From Cryptomeria japonica (lineage: Eukaryota; Streptophyta; Pinopsida; Cupressales; Cupressaceae): a DNA stretch of 64,000 nt. The notes under the pieces were generated by a model. The model was not told the DNA's origin, ran no database searches, and saw only the letters and a program-made list of their open reading frames with translations. Where the stretch lies: assembly GCF_030272615.1 (NCBI RefSeq), contig NC_081414.1, positions 304,746,164-304,810,163 on the forward strand, read 5' to 3'. Position numbers and translations under genes: made by a program. Positions 35,530 to 46,940 of this stretch are shown piece after piece. Within the stretch, counting starts at the first letter, position 1, and each line of letters begins with the position of its first letter.

Positions 35530-36420
35530 ATAACAAGGAAATCATGGTTGACAAAAAAAAAATTATCTCCTTTTTGTTAGTAGATTCTGGTTTATTTCTC
35601 TAGGGTATTTTAGCAGGAATTATAGATCATCCCTCCTACGATCAAAGATCAAATTGAGAGAATTCTAGATAACTAGTCTAAAACCGTATTTATTTGGAAA
35701 GTATTGCAGACATCTTGTCAGATATCATGTATGAAGTACTTAGAGATCGACTAAAGTAGTCTGTTAAAGCACTAGTTGCTGAAGAAGATATTCATGATGA
35801 CATGGAGAACAAATGTATATATGCAACAAAAAATTTTTATCTAAAGACATAAGGAATATGAGAGTTTGTGTAGCAAAAGTAAGAAAAGTTTATAGATACT
35901 ATTTCTAGTGGCTTGCAGCTGTGGATAAATTCAAAGCAAAAATTGACTCTATTGAATCTAAGTTGTGCTTCTTGGATAAGGCGTTTAATATTTTCAGTGA
36001 TCTTGATGGTACACAAAGACGAAAGATAAATTCATTGTAATCAAATATTAGATTTTATCATAAATAGAAAGATGTGGTAAGTATATTCTTGAAAGTAAAA
36101 GAGATTGTTAAATCTCGATTAGAGCATCTTTTTGGTATTCTCTTTGAAGCTGAGAAGTGTGTGTGAAATATCTATGTTCTCGGTTTGTTATCAGATGCAG
36201 TTGATATAATTGTGCAGAATGCTAGTTTGAGCTTGAGTATCCATTTGGTGATGAACTCCTAGAAAACTTTCTTTCCGAAATTGAAGGAGAAGTATAAGAG
36301 AATATTTCAAAAGAGTAAGTGAAACATTCTTTCTTTTGCAGTGCATATCTTGTTTTGGTAACTCATTTTGTTGTTACACCTTGTCTTTGATGTCAAAGGG
36401 GGATAAATATTGTGTATCAA
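35530..36420 (+). pseudogene. Displaced C-terminal remnant of element ORF2 (tentative)
   Basis: Translated fragments are Lys/Glu/Asp-rich and helical, for example Ala-Val-Asp-Lys-Phe-Lys-Ala-Lys-Ile-Asp-Ser-Ile-Glu-Ser-Lys near 35925. They are interrupted by many stops. Position just upstream of the polypurine tract, and the coiled-coil character, fit the C-terminus of the ORF2 begun at 21720. I found no exact match to the other copy, so this is inference. Confidence 0.35.
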
Positions 36421-36506
36421 AGAGAAATGTTGAGTTTTGAATTTTTTGAATCTTGGAAGCATTTTCTAAGGGGGAGTTATGGCATAAGTATTTTTCCATC
36501 AATGAC

Positions 36507-36518
36507 AAAGGGGGAGAT
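36507..36518 (+). other. Polypurine tract
   Basis: AAAGGGGGAGAT directly precedes the right LTR. It is identical over its length to the end of the copia element's tract at 46929-46940. Confidence 0.8.
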
Positions 36519-37900
36519 TGTTGAGAAATTGTTGGAATTATTTATCCATGTTGTCATTGTTGTCAAATCTGGTGATCCAGATTTGTCTGGATTGATATGT
36601 AAGATGGTGTACATGTTGATTGGTATGTAAGATTTTGTTGATTGATATGAAAGATGTTGTATATGTTGAGGTGCAACACAGTGGAAGATAGGTATATATA
36701 TTACAAATTGCAGATCCTTGTTATTGTTGTTGTCATAGTTTTTGATATGATTGTTGCTCTAGAATCATGAGGACGTGAGTGTATGGATGTGAGAGGTTTT
36801 GGTTTTGGTTGTGACGTTTGGTCTTGTGCTTCATAAGTTGTTCTCTGGATGTTATGTTTCATTTGTATGTTTGGATATGCTATGGTGAGAAGATTATTGT
36901 GCTTCAGTTTCTTCTGGTTCCTTGATTTATGATAACATTCACTTGGTGGTTTGATTTTCACATGTGATGCTGACTTGGATCGTGATTAGTGTGCCCCATA
37001 ATTTTTTGTCTTATTTATGATTCGAGTGTTCCATTTTGTTCTCTAGTAATTGCAGCATTCTGGTAGCGTGTTGTTTTTGGTGCTTCATGGATGTGTTCAT
37101 TTATGTTTTGGTTAACCCTATTGATATTTTGCTCTGATGATTGTAGCGTGATCAATAAAATGTTCTTTCGTAAAATATCTCAGAGGGTGACTTGATGTAT
37201 ATTTCCAAATTGATATATATAAGATTTCCTTAGGAGATGTGTGAGAGAGAGAGACAGAGTGTGTGTGTATATGTATGTGGAAGTATGTAAGTGGAATGAG
37301 TATAATGAGTGAAGAATAGAAGTGGTAAGCAAAAAAGGTGAAGTATTGGATTAGTGTGAGAAAATTGGTATAGTGAGTTGGTTAAGTGTTTTGCAAAGGT
37401 TCTTAACCAGATCTGCTGCAAACAGTCAGTGTTTTGCAATAAGTTAGTAAAGTGTTGTGCAGAGGTTCTTAACCATATCTGTTGCAAGTAGTTAGTTGAT
37501 TGTCAAAGCTTTAATTGGAATTGATTTCACGCATGTGTAGATGCAAATTTCATAGTTTACTCCTTTTGGTAGTAAGCCTTTTAGGCAGTAAGTCGTTTGT
37601 ATCTGAGCAGTAAGCTCTCTGAGCAATGAGCCCTCTGGTAGTGAGCCTATTTTTGTAATCACATATAACTAGTTATATTTTCTTGAGAATTGACCCTCTC
37701 CATGTTTTTTCTCTTATTGGGTTTTCCAAGTATAAAAATATTTGGTGTCTCTTTTGTGGTTGTGTTATGCAATTTATTTCTATGTTTTCAAGGATAATTA
37801 AGTTTAAGTTAAATTTAGCTTATTATCTATTTCAGTTTTAGAATTTGAGGACAATATTGATTCACCCCCCCCACCTTTAAGTATTATGGTTTGTTCAACA
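36519..37900 (+). repeat. Right LTR of the pol-less element
   Basis: 1382 bp, TGTTGAGAAA start and TTGTTCAACA end, homologous throughout to 18958-20336. The C-box near the end is GATTCACCCCCCCCACC here. Confidence 0.85.
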
Positions 37901-37978
37901 ATTTCCATCTGGTTCTCCTCCTTACCAATCTTTAAGAGTTGTCAAACATAGCATGAGTATTTGATAGCTCTCAATTTT

Positions 37979-38553
37979 TCATTGTATAGTTATAAAAGGG
38001 GTTAGGGGGTAAGGAGGGCACTTCCAGGTAGTGACCAATAAGTTTTCCTTGAACAACATACAAAATATTCTGAAAAAAACCTCAATCAAGTTATCCTCCC
38101 CCCTAAAGATTTTGTTATTTCTTTCCATCCACAAGCTCCATCCCATATGGGGGGGATCATCTTCCAAAGTTGTCTGACCAAAGGATTGTGAGTATATCCC
38201 CACCATTCGGTTGCAAATTGTTGAATGGAACTATTTGAAGTCCACTAAATCTTCAGATTTGCTAGCACTTTTTGCCAAAGCTTATGAGAAAAATCACACA
38301 AAATAAAAATATGAGGGATAGTCTCTTCCTCCAGTTTGGATAGAACACATCTACTAGGTAATTCAAATTCCCCCTTTATCAGGTTGTCTTGTGATAAGAT
38401 TTTATTATGCATGGATATCCACCAAAAGAAGTTTATTTTGGGGATCAAATGGGGATTCCAAATTCTCCTCCACCGCCTAGACGAATTACCATCATTTAAC
38501 AGTAGATTGTAAGACAGTCGAACAAAAAAACTCCTTGTTGCTCTTTCCTCCAA
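37979..38553 (-). pseudogene. LINE-B zf-RVT region
   Basis: Reading minus: Trp-Asn-Pro-His-Leu-Ile-Pro-Lys-Ile-Asn-Phe-Phe-Trp-Trp, then Leu-Pro-Ser-Arg-Cys-Val-Leu-Ser (second Cys of the usual pair changed to Ser), a conserved His-Ile-Phe-Ile-Leu-Cys-Asp-Phe-Ser, and after a frame change Trp-Ser-Leu-Trp-Met-Glu-Arg-Asn-Asn-Lys. This is the standard segment between RT and RNase H of plant LINEs. Confidence 0.75.
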
Positions 38554-38882
38554 ATGAAGTTATCCTCTCTCAGAAAAAGAGGGATTATGATTTTCCTTAG
38601 AATAATTTGTAGCTCCATTGGCTTTTGAGTAAAACAGGGTTGGTTCTTATAGTATTGAGTAAGATCCTTCCAACCATTAAAGGGGGTGAGATAATCCATC
38701 ACAAGGGTACTCAAAAACCTTATAACATTGTCATAGAGGCACTTGAAATTTTGATCAGAAATCAAAGTCATGTCCCCAATATAGACATTGTCCCAAAACT
38801 AGATTATGTTCCCATTCCCAGCCTACTATTTTAGGGTTGATTGAATGAGATTCTTGCATTTAAGGATATTATTCCATATTTT

Positions 38883-40180
38883 TTATCCACTTGGGAATCT
38901 ACTAGAACATAGGGTTTTGAAAAAATTCTTAAAGTTAAGATATTTGTCTCCCATAATTTTGTACCAATCAAAATTGTTGAGAGCAAGTTTCCATCCCATC
39001 TTAACAATAAGAGCTTTATTGATAGTGGTTAGTTTTCTAATTCCTAGCCTCCCAGATTCTTGGGTTTGTAGATTGTCTCCCAATTGACAAGGGCCATTCT
39101 CTTTTTCCCTCCATACCCTTCCAAAGAAAGGTCCTCTGAATTCTTTCAAGTTTTTCTGCTATGGAACTAGAAATATTAAAGAGAGATGGGAAATAAATAG
39201 GTATACTTTGGAGTGAGGCTACAGGTAACTGGAGTTTCCTAGCGCTACTAAAAAGTTTTTCTTTCCACCTTGCCAATTTATTTTGTAATCTCTCCATAAT
39301 GGAAGTCCAAAAGGTTGGGGTCACATCCTTAACAGTTAGAGGAAGGCCAAGGTACATTCTAGGAAGGGCCACATTCTGACAACCAAGGTTGGATTTGATG
39401 TTAGTTTGCAAGTCCTCCATAGTGTTAGAAAAATATAGATTATTTTTTTCATAGTTAATATGTTGCCCCAAATCCTTGGCTTAATTAATAAGAAAGGCCC
39501 TCCATTATCTATCTTCAACCATTGAATCCCTTCCAAATAGGATGGTATCATCCACAAACTATTGCAAAATAGTAAGAGGGATGGTGGAGGGCACTTTAAC
39601 GCCTGTAAGTCTATCCAAGCTCACTAGATTCAGGAAATTCCTACCTAAAACTTTTGCTAAAATGATAAATAAGGGGATAGCAGGTCACCTTGTTTAATAC
39701 CTTTGGCCACTCCAAGAAACCCCTTGGCACACCATTAACCATAACTAAGAATCTCACAATTTCAACACATTGTCTAATAAGATTGATAAGCCTCACTTGG
39801 AATTCCAATTTTACAAAAAATTTAAAGAGGATTCCCATTGAACCCTATCATAGACCTTAGAAATATCAATTTTGAGGACCATACCTGGCAAGCGACACCT
39901 ATCCATAGAATGCATAACCTCATGGGTAGTAATTGTAGCATCCAGAATTTTTCTCCCCAACACAAAACCTTTTTCTATTATAGTTGATAAAACCATCCAA
40001 AAAGGGTTTAATTCTATTCACTAAGACTTTAGAAAAGATTTTATAGATTGTGTTGCACAAGCTAATCAGTCTAAATTTTGTGAGTCTCTTAGGCTCTTGA
40101 GTTTTAGGAACTAAGAAAATGAATGTGTTGCTGAGCTTTTTCAACAATTTTCCAGTTCTAAAGAAGTCCTTAGTTGCCAT
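38883..40180 (-). pseudogene. LINE-B reverse transcriptase
   Basis: Blocks on the minus strand, in several frames: Arg-Leu-Ile-Ser-Leu-Cys-Asn-Thr-Ile-Tyr-Lys-Ile (about 40090-40055); Ile-Asp-Ile-Ser-Lys-Val-Tyr-Asp-Arg-Val (about 39870), holding the first catalytic Asp; a Phe-Val-Asp-Asp box near 39560, where Phe-Ala-Asp-Asp is usual; Leu-Gly-Leu-Pro-Leu-Thr (about 39350); and Ser-Ile-Pro-Ile-Tyr (about 39210). It is disrupted by several frameshifts and stops. It would have performed target-primed reverse transcription. Confidence 0.8.
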
Positions 40181-41303
40181 AGTAACATTGAATCCCTCAA
40201 TATCCTAGAAATCTTGGAAGAATATCAGAGGGAAACCATCAAGGCTCAGTGCTTTAAATGAACCCATAGAGAAAACAACAGTCTTAACTTCATCCTCTGT
40301 AACTAGGGCAAGTATCTGGTCATTGTCAGCAAGATTGAGTTCCTTAGGGAGACACTAAAGGAGATGCTCTTCAAGAAAAAAAAAATATTCCTCCACCATC
40401 CTCAATATAAGCATTGCTAAAATAATTTATAGCCAAACCCCCCAGTTGTGAATCCTCGGTTAATTCTTGGATTAAGTCATTCCTTAAACTCTATATAGAA
40501 TTTCTCTTCCTGTGCTTTCTTGTTGACCTGTGGAAAAAAGAAAAATTCTTATTTCCCTCTATTAGCCACTAAACCCTTGATCTCTATTTCCAAAAGATCT
40601 CCTCCCTTCTTAATATCTCATTTCACAGTCCCCTCAACTTCTCTTCTTCAAAATAAGTAATAAGGGAATAATCACCCATTGTGATTACCTTTTGGATGGA
40701 TTCCAATTTTGAGTTGATTTCTTTTTTTTGGGTGAAGATATCCACAAAAGTAAGCTGATTCCAACCTTTCACTTGCTTCTTGATGAGATCCAACTTCTGC
40801 AAAACATGAAACATAGTCAAGCCTTGCACATGAGTATCCCACCAACTTTGAATACAACTCTTGAAATCCAGGTGGAAGACCCACATAATTTCATAATGAA
40901 AGGGGCAAGGTCAATTTGGGGGTTTGTTTATCCAATGAAAAATCATAGGATTATGGTCTAAAACAATCCTTGGGAGGGCATTAAGTGTGGCATTAGATCC
41001 AATATCCTAATTGGAAGAAACAATAAATCTATCAAGCCTAACTTGGATAAGGCTATTCCCTTTACGACTGTTAGACCAAGTGAAGGGTTGTATTGTCAAT
41101 TCAATGTCAAAGAGGCATGCCTTGTTGATGAAGTCTACTAGGTTAGACATAAAATCAAAGTAATCTATGACTCCACTAAGCTTTTCAGAGGGGAATAAAG
41201 GTTAGTTAAAGTCTCCAGCCACCATCCATAAAGAATCTTGGACATTTATAATAAAAGTAGAAATCTCTTCCCACGCCAATTTGCAGCCAGAGTGAGTGTT
41301 AGG
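40181..41303 (-). pseudogene. LINE-B endonuclease (C-terminal part) and linker to RT
   Basis: Immediately inside the junction the minus strand reads Asn-Thr-His-Ser-Gly, and then Trp-Met-Val-Ala-Gly-Asp-Phe-Asn at about 41228-41205. This is the Asp/Asn-containing block of APE-type endonucleases. The next 800 bp hold the rest of the domain and the linker, including frame 40886-40623 with Lys-Lys-Gln-Val-Lys-Gly-Trp-Asn. The N-terminal half lies at 48003-48331 beyond the copia insertion. Confidence 0.75.
41299..41303. repeat. Target-site duplication TTAGG (left)
   Basis: Identical to 48003-48007. It lies in the Ala-Pro-Asn codons of the LINE-B endonuclease. Confidence 0.95.
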
Positions 41304-42379
41304 TGTTGGTATTTTGGTATGGTTTTGTCATTGATGTCAACACCTATCAACACTTATCAACTCTGGAACCTAGGAGGATCAGCAATGTTCACCGGCAAGC
41401 AAGTGACTTATGCACAGTCACCAGTATCTAGTACACCGGCAGGATATAATGTTCACCGGCACTTGGAATGATATGGAAAACACCTGGTTATGTCGAAGAC
41501 ATTGTTTGGACACTTTGTCTTGAAGATTCGTTCATTGGCATATTCGTATTTGCATATTTGTTGTTACCAGCAAATAGGTCCAGGTTATGCACCGGCATGC
41601 TTATCTATTCCAGATCAGCACAACATGCTTTGGAGATGATTTTGTTGTTATTGTATATGCATTAAGCCGACATGTTGAATCAGATATTGCATCAACTATT
41701 GATTTACTTTTAATTGTTTTATTGTAATATCTTTTAGAGCCGACCTACTAAAATTGGTCTTAGGTTATGGTATATATGTAAGATCTTATTTGTAAGATCG
41801 ATGTGTGATAAGGATAAGGAATTGTAAGAAGGTATATGCAAGAATAAGCAGAGCTATACACGCAGACATCATTTGAATGTGAAGCAAGGTATTTGTAAAG
41901 ACAATCAGAACTACGTCGATACTGAATCCAGCATATGAAGATGCTATTTTGAGCAGTACATTATTATTGGATCTAACCATCCAATTGTAGTCAATGTGAC
42001 TCCTATTTGTGTTTGAGTAGTGAGCTCTAGGTACTTGGCCTTTCTGCATGTGCAGACCCCATTTGTATACACATACTATCTGCAATAGTATCATCTGATT
42101 GTAGGTAAGGTTTCCCACCATGGTTTTTCCCCTTACAGGGTTTCCACGTACAAATTTTGGTGTTGTGTGTTGTGGATGTTATTGTCTTTCTGTTTCATGC
42201 ATTAATCTTTACCGATACTGTAATTAACTTATAAACTGTCTACCGGCATAAAGTTATGTTTACCGGTATTAAGCATTAAGGTTGGTTAAGTTGTTTTTGG
42301 TTTGAATTTATTTGACAACTGATTCACCCCCCCCCCCCCCCCCCCCCCCGCCCCTCTCAGTTGTCTTTGGGACCTAACA
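41304..42379 (+). repeat. 5' LTR of the copia element
   Basis: 1076 bp, TGTTGGTATT...GACCTAACA. It contains ACCGGCA words and a 23-base C run at 42327-42349. Confidence 0.95.
42327..42349 (+). repeat. Poly-C run of 23 bases
   Basis: Lies in the C-box near the LTR end. The same place in the 3' LTR (47964-47976) has 8 C, an A, and 5 C. The complementary strand is an uninterrupted G run. Confidence 0.95.
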
Positions 42380-42381
42380 AT

Positions 42382-42394
42382 TGGTATCAGAGCC
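42382..42394 (+). other. Primer-binding site, initiator Met tRNA
   Basis: TGGTATCAGAGCC, the classical site complementary to the 3' end of plant initiator Met tRNA, two bases after the LTR. Confidence 0.9.
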
Positions 42395-42435
42395 AAGTTC
42401 TCTTTTGCTGAAGTTTAACAGCTTGAGGAGATCCA

Positions 42436-45400
42436 ATGTCTACTAACTATTTTAGGAAGGACGGTCCTAAACTTGATGGAACCAACTATGGAATATGGAA
42501 GATCGGAATGGAGACACATATAAATTGCATTGGAAAGGACATCTGGGATATTATAAAGAATAGCTATACAGCTCCTACATCCGGTCAGCCTAATCCACCT
42601 ACATTGGGAAAAGATGAGGAAAATGATTGCAAAGCAAGAGAAGCACTTTTGAGCGCATTAACAGATCAACAAATCATGGGATTATTAGATAGGTTTACTG
42701 TTAAATCTATTTGGGATCATTTGGAAACATTGAATGAAGGAGATTCCATAGTCAAAATTGCAAAACTCAAAAGCTTCCAGGTCAAGTATGAAAATCTGAA
42801 AAATGGAAGAAGATGAAAGGATTTCTGCTTTTATGGAAAGAGTAAATGAAATTGTTTTGGGTATTAAATGTTGTGGAGGAACCTTAAGTGAAGATGAAAT
42901 TATTTCAAAAATTTTAAGAGGATTGCCACTGGCATATAAAATGAAAGTTACTGCTATAAATGAGTTGAGAACAATGCCTAATACATCAGTAACTAGGGAT
43001 ACATTGATTGGAAAACTTTCAGCTTTTAAAATTGAGGAATTTGGTCTTGTTACTACTATAAAGATAGATTTAGATTTTAAGGCATCAACATCATCTGCAC
43101 CATCATTTGACAAATCTGATTGGAAAGCCTTTTATGCAAGAGAACTTGAGGAAAGCAGGAGAGAAAATGAAGAACTTGAAGCACTATTTGCAAGGAAAAT
43201 GCTTAAAGGTCCAGTTGGAAGTAAGTATGAAGGTAAAGCACCCTTTAAATGTTTTAACTGTAATAAGATTGGTCATATGGCTTCAAGATGCCCTGATAGA
43301 CATGCTAGACTAAGAGAAGAAGCTAGAAGAACATACAAGCCTAACCCTGAATATCAGAGATATAGATTTAAGAAGAATAAAGATAAATCTTGTTATCTTG
43401 TTGATGGAGTCACTGATGATTCTGATGAGGATCCGATAGACAATGGATGGGTTTTTGTTGCTATAATAGAAGATCAATCGACACCTACTATTCAACCGAT
43501 AGAGCAAGCCCTGGCAGCTAAAGTTGAAGTTAAGGATGAATGGATCATTGATTCGGGATGTTCACATCACATGACTGGTGATAAAGGTAAATTCTTGAAC
43601 TTGCAGGAATATAATGGAGGTCTGGTAAGATTTGGAGATGACAAAGCTTGTTTAATCAAAGGAAAAGGTACAATATCTCTTGATGGAAAGCATAATACTG
43701 ACAATATTTACTATGTAGAAGGTTTAAGGCATAATCTGTTGAGTGTTGGTCAATTAGTTGAAAAAGGATTTCAGTTACAATTCAAGAATGGTAAATGCAA
43801 AATTATGAATAGAATTGGTTTGGAAATTGTAACCGGAAATCAAACTGGAGGTAATATCTTTCATTTGAATAATAGTGAAAAGACATGCTTGATTGCACAT
43901 ATTGATGAAAGTTGGCTATGGCATAAGAGACTTTGTCACGTAAATTTGGATTGCATGGTAAAAATCAATACTACTAAGGCAGTTAGAGATTTAACTAAGA
44001 TTGTCAAACCTCACAATCTGGTATGTAAGGAATGCCAATTTGGAAAACAAGTTAGAGCATCTTTTAAAAGTATTCTAGAAAAATCAAATAATGCTCTTGA
44101 CTTTATTCATATTGATTTATGTGGTCCAACTAGAACTAAAAGCTTACAAGGTGATAGATATTTCATGCTAATCATTGATGACTATTCTAGAATGTGTTGG
44201 GTTACTTTTCTCAAAGAAAAATTAGAAGCACTTGGAAAGTTCAAACTATTCAAAGCAGTGGTAGAGAATGAAACCGGTAATAAAATCAAATGTTTGAGAT
44301 CAGATCAAGGAGGAGAATTCACATCTAAGGAATTTAATACATTCTGTGAAGTGAATGGAATTAGAAGACAATTATCAGCACCCCGGACACCACAGCAGAA
44401 TGGAGTTGTAGAAAGGAAAAATAGAACTATCTTGGATGCAGCCACAAGTATGTTATCTGAAGCAAATCTACCACATGTATATTGGAGAGAGGCAATAAGC
44501 ACAACGGTCTACACATTCAACAAAGTTCACATCAAAGGAGAAACTGGTAAGACCCCTCATGAACTATGGTTTGGTATTACTCCTACTCTTAAATATTTCA
44601 GAATATTTGGAAGTAAATGCTATGTTAGAAGAGATGAGTATATTGGAAAATTTGATCCTAGAAGTGATGAAGGAATATTTCTTGGTTATTCATCTAAGAG
44701 CAAGGCATATAGATGTTTTAACAAGAGATTGCAGAAAATTGTTGAGAGTACAAATGTGAAGATTGATGAACAGTTTAGAGGAACTTCAAGGTATATAGAC
44801 TCTGAACCGACAACAAAGATACTGATAAATGAACCTACATTGAATCCACTGGTACAGAATGAAGATCCAATTACACTGGTATCATCTAAAAATTCCACTG
44901 TAACTGAGGAACAATAGCAAACGAAGACACCCTGGTATGTAAGACTGAATCACTCTGAAAATCAGATAATTGGGAACAAGTATCAAGGAGTTATGACAAG
45001 AGGAACACTAGAAAATGAAGAGGTATGTCTTATTTCTCAAATTGAACCATCATCAATTAATGAGGCATGTGAAGATAAACACTGGATTAAATCTATGGAA
45101 GAGGAACTAGAACAAATTGAGAAAAATAACACATGGACATTAGTTCCCCGGCCTAAAGATAAAAATGTGATTGGAACAAAATGGGTATTCAGAAACAAAC
45201 TTAATGAAGATGGTAAGGTAATCAAAAATAAAGCAAGACTAGTGTGTAAGGGATATTCTCAGAAAGAAGGAATTGATTATAATGAAACCTTTGCACCAGT
45301 AGCTAAAATTGAGACAATCAGATTATTCTTGGTTTTTTTAGCACACAAGAACTACAAAGTATATCAAATGGATATTAAATGTGAATTTTTGAATGAAGAT

Positions 45401-46579
45401 CTTGAAGAAGAAGTTTACATTGAGCAACCTAATCGATTTTCTTTGACAAATAACAAAGATATGGTTTCCAGGTTAAGAAAAGCTTTGTATGGGTTGAAGC
45501 AAGCTCCAAGAGCTTGGTATGCAAGATTGGATAAGTATCTTTTGAAGATTGGATTTTCTAAAGGTAATGTTGACATCAACTTATACTACAAAGTAACTAA
45601 TGATGACATCTTGGTTATAGAAGTTTTTGTTGATGATATAATCTTTGGAGGAGAAGATGAATTATGTAAAGAATTTTCTATTGAAATGCAGCATGAATTT
45701 GAAATGTCTATGATTGGAGAGATGAAATTCTTTTTAGGGTTGCAGATTTTACAGACTGATAAAGGTATATTCTTAATTCAATCCAAGTACTTAAAGGAGT
45801 TACTAAAGAAATTTGGGATGGAGAACTCTAAACCGGTAAGCACACCTATGACTACAAATGACAAATTATCACTAAGGGATGAATCTACACCTATTAATCC
45901 AACTAGGTACAAGTCTATGATAGGAGGCCTACTGTATTTGACACAAACAAGACCTGATGTTATGAATGTAGTATGTATTGTTTCAAGATTTCAAAGTAAT
46001 CCCAGAGAAAATCATGAATCAACAGTAAAAAGGATTTTCCGGTACTTACAAGGAACTACAAATCTTGGTTTATGGTATCCTAGAGATGAAAACTTTGAAT
46101 CATGTGCATACACAGATGCAAATTGGGCAGGAGATGTGGATGACAGAAAAAGCACCACCGGCAGAGCATTTTTTCTTAGAAGCAGATTAATTTCTTGGTT
46201 GAGTAAGAAACAAAGTTGTACATCCTTATCAATAGGAGAATCAGAATATGTTGCAGCAGCAACTAACTATACACGGGTATTATGGCTTAAGAAAATGTTG
46301 AAGGACATAAAGGTAAAATGCAAGGAATCTATAACTATCTATTGTGATAACACTGCAACAACTAATATATCTAAGAATCTGGTATTACATTCTAAAGCCA
46401 AACATGTTTCTATCAAATTGAATTTTTTGAAAGAGAATGTTGAAGCAAAAGAAGTAAATCTGGTTTATGTGAATGCTAAAGAGCAGATTGCATATATTTT
46501 CACTAAACCTCTGCCTAAAGAGACCTTTGAATATCTTAGAGATCAGCTTGGGGTCATACCCCCACTGATAGAGACTTAA
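42436..46579 (+). pseudogene. Copia gag-pol polyprotein (one frameshift, one TAG)
   Basis: Start Met 42436. Gag: Lys-Leu-Asp-Gly-Thr-Asn-Tyr-Gly-Ile-Trp; knuckle CFNCNKIGHMASRC near 43250. Protease: Trp-Ile-Ile-Asp-Ser-Gly-Cys-Ser-His-His-Met. Integrase: HHCC zinc site around 43920-44040, then Asp (Asp-Leu-Cys-Gly-Pro), Asp (Arg-Ser-Asp-Gln-Gly-Gly) and Glu (Gly-Val-Val-Glu-Arg). RT: Gln-Met-Asp-Ile-Lys and Phe-Val-Asp-Asp-Ile. RNase H: Tyr-Thr-Asp-Ala-Asn-Trp, Glu-Ser-Glu-Tyr, Cys-Asp-Asn. Two defects: one extra A in the A run at about 42798-42802 shifts gag out of frame, and TAG at 44915 lies between integrase and RT. Everything downstream to 46579 is in one frame. All visible catalytic residues are present. 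Confidence 0.9.
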
Positions 46580-46927
46580 ACAGTTTATGTTTGTCATCAA
46601 CCGGAAGAATTAACAGAGAAATATTTTACTCCGGCTTTGAGGAGGAGAGCTACTTCTCAGGGGGAGTAGTTGGCATATTGAATTGGTTGGTATTTTGTAT
46701 TTGAACCTAGATTTTGTATTGGCTTTCACATTTGATGTCAAAGGGGGAGAGATATCTATGGAAAAACACATTATCTTTTCGGGAGAGATTATTCATTGCG
46801 GGAGAGATTGTTACTTTGAGATTGATTACTCTTTGTATCTGAATTTTGAGAGATTATTGGTTTTTGGTATTTGGCATTTCTGTTTTGGGACTTTGATGGT
46901 TTTTCCATCTTGTGTTGCCATCAATGC
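46580..46927 (+). other. Copia 3' untranslated region
   Basis: Between the stop and the polypurine tract. It contains two extra purine tracts that could act as internal plus-strand primers: GGGGGAGTAG near 46660 and AAAGGGGGAGAG near 46740. Confidence 0.5.
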
Positions 46928-46940
46928 AAAAGGGGGAGAT
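46928..46940 (+). other. Polypurine tract
   Basis: AAAAGGGGGAGAT directly before the 3' LTR. By family knowledge it primes plus-strand DNA synthesis. Confidence 0.9.

Larger units (their letters stand above)
22830..35530. mobile_element. Nested foreign block inside the pol-less element
   Basis: Coding remnants of the host element stop at about 22.8 kb and resume near 35.6 kb. Between them are a long direct repeat, minisatellites, a gypsy-like polypurine tract and LTR start, and a complete solo LTR with target duplication. The block is AT-rich with no recognisable pol. The outer boundaries are inferred from where ORF2-like sequence ends and restarts, so they are uncertain by some hundreds of bases. 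Confidence 0.4.
18958..37900 (+). mobile_element. Non-autonomous LTR element with two own ORFs, copy 1 (swollen by nested insertions)
   Basis: Left LTR 18958-20336 and right LTR 36519-37900 are homologous end to end in direct orientation. A primer-binding site follows the left LTR and a polypurine tract precedes the right one. Flanks are GTTTA (18953-18957) and ATTTC (37901-37905); each differs by one base from GTTTC, as expected of a decayed 5-bp duplication. Removing the element and one duplication rejoins the LINE-B frame. The original interior was probably about 3.5 kb (20337-22830 plus 35530-36518), close to the other copy. The remaining 12.7 kb is nested foreign sequence. Confidence 0.75.
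37901..41303 (-). mobile_element. LINE-B, middle piece (endonuclease end, RT, zf-RVT)
   Basis: This minus-strand LINE is bounded exactly by two LTR elements. Reading minus from 41303 it begins in the middle of the endonuclease and passes through RT and zf-RVT. It stops in the linker before RNase H at 37901. The missing ends are at 48003 (5') and 18957 (3'). Confidence 0.85.

Noticed and set aside
44305-44502. Antisense frames within copia pol
   Set aside because: Shadows of the integrase coding sequence.
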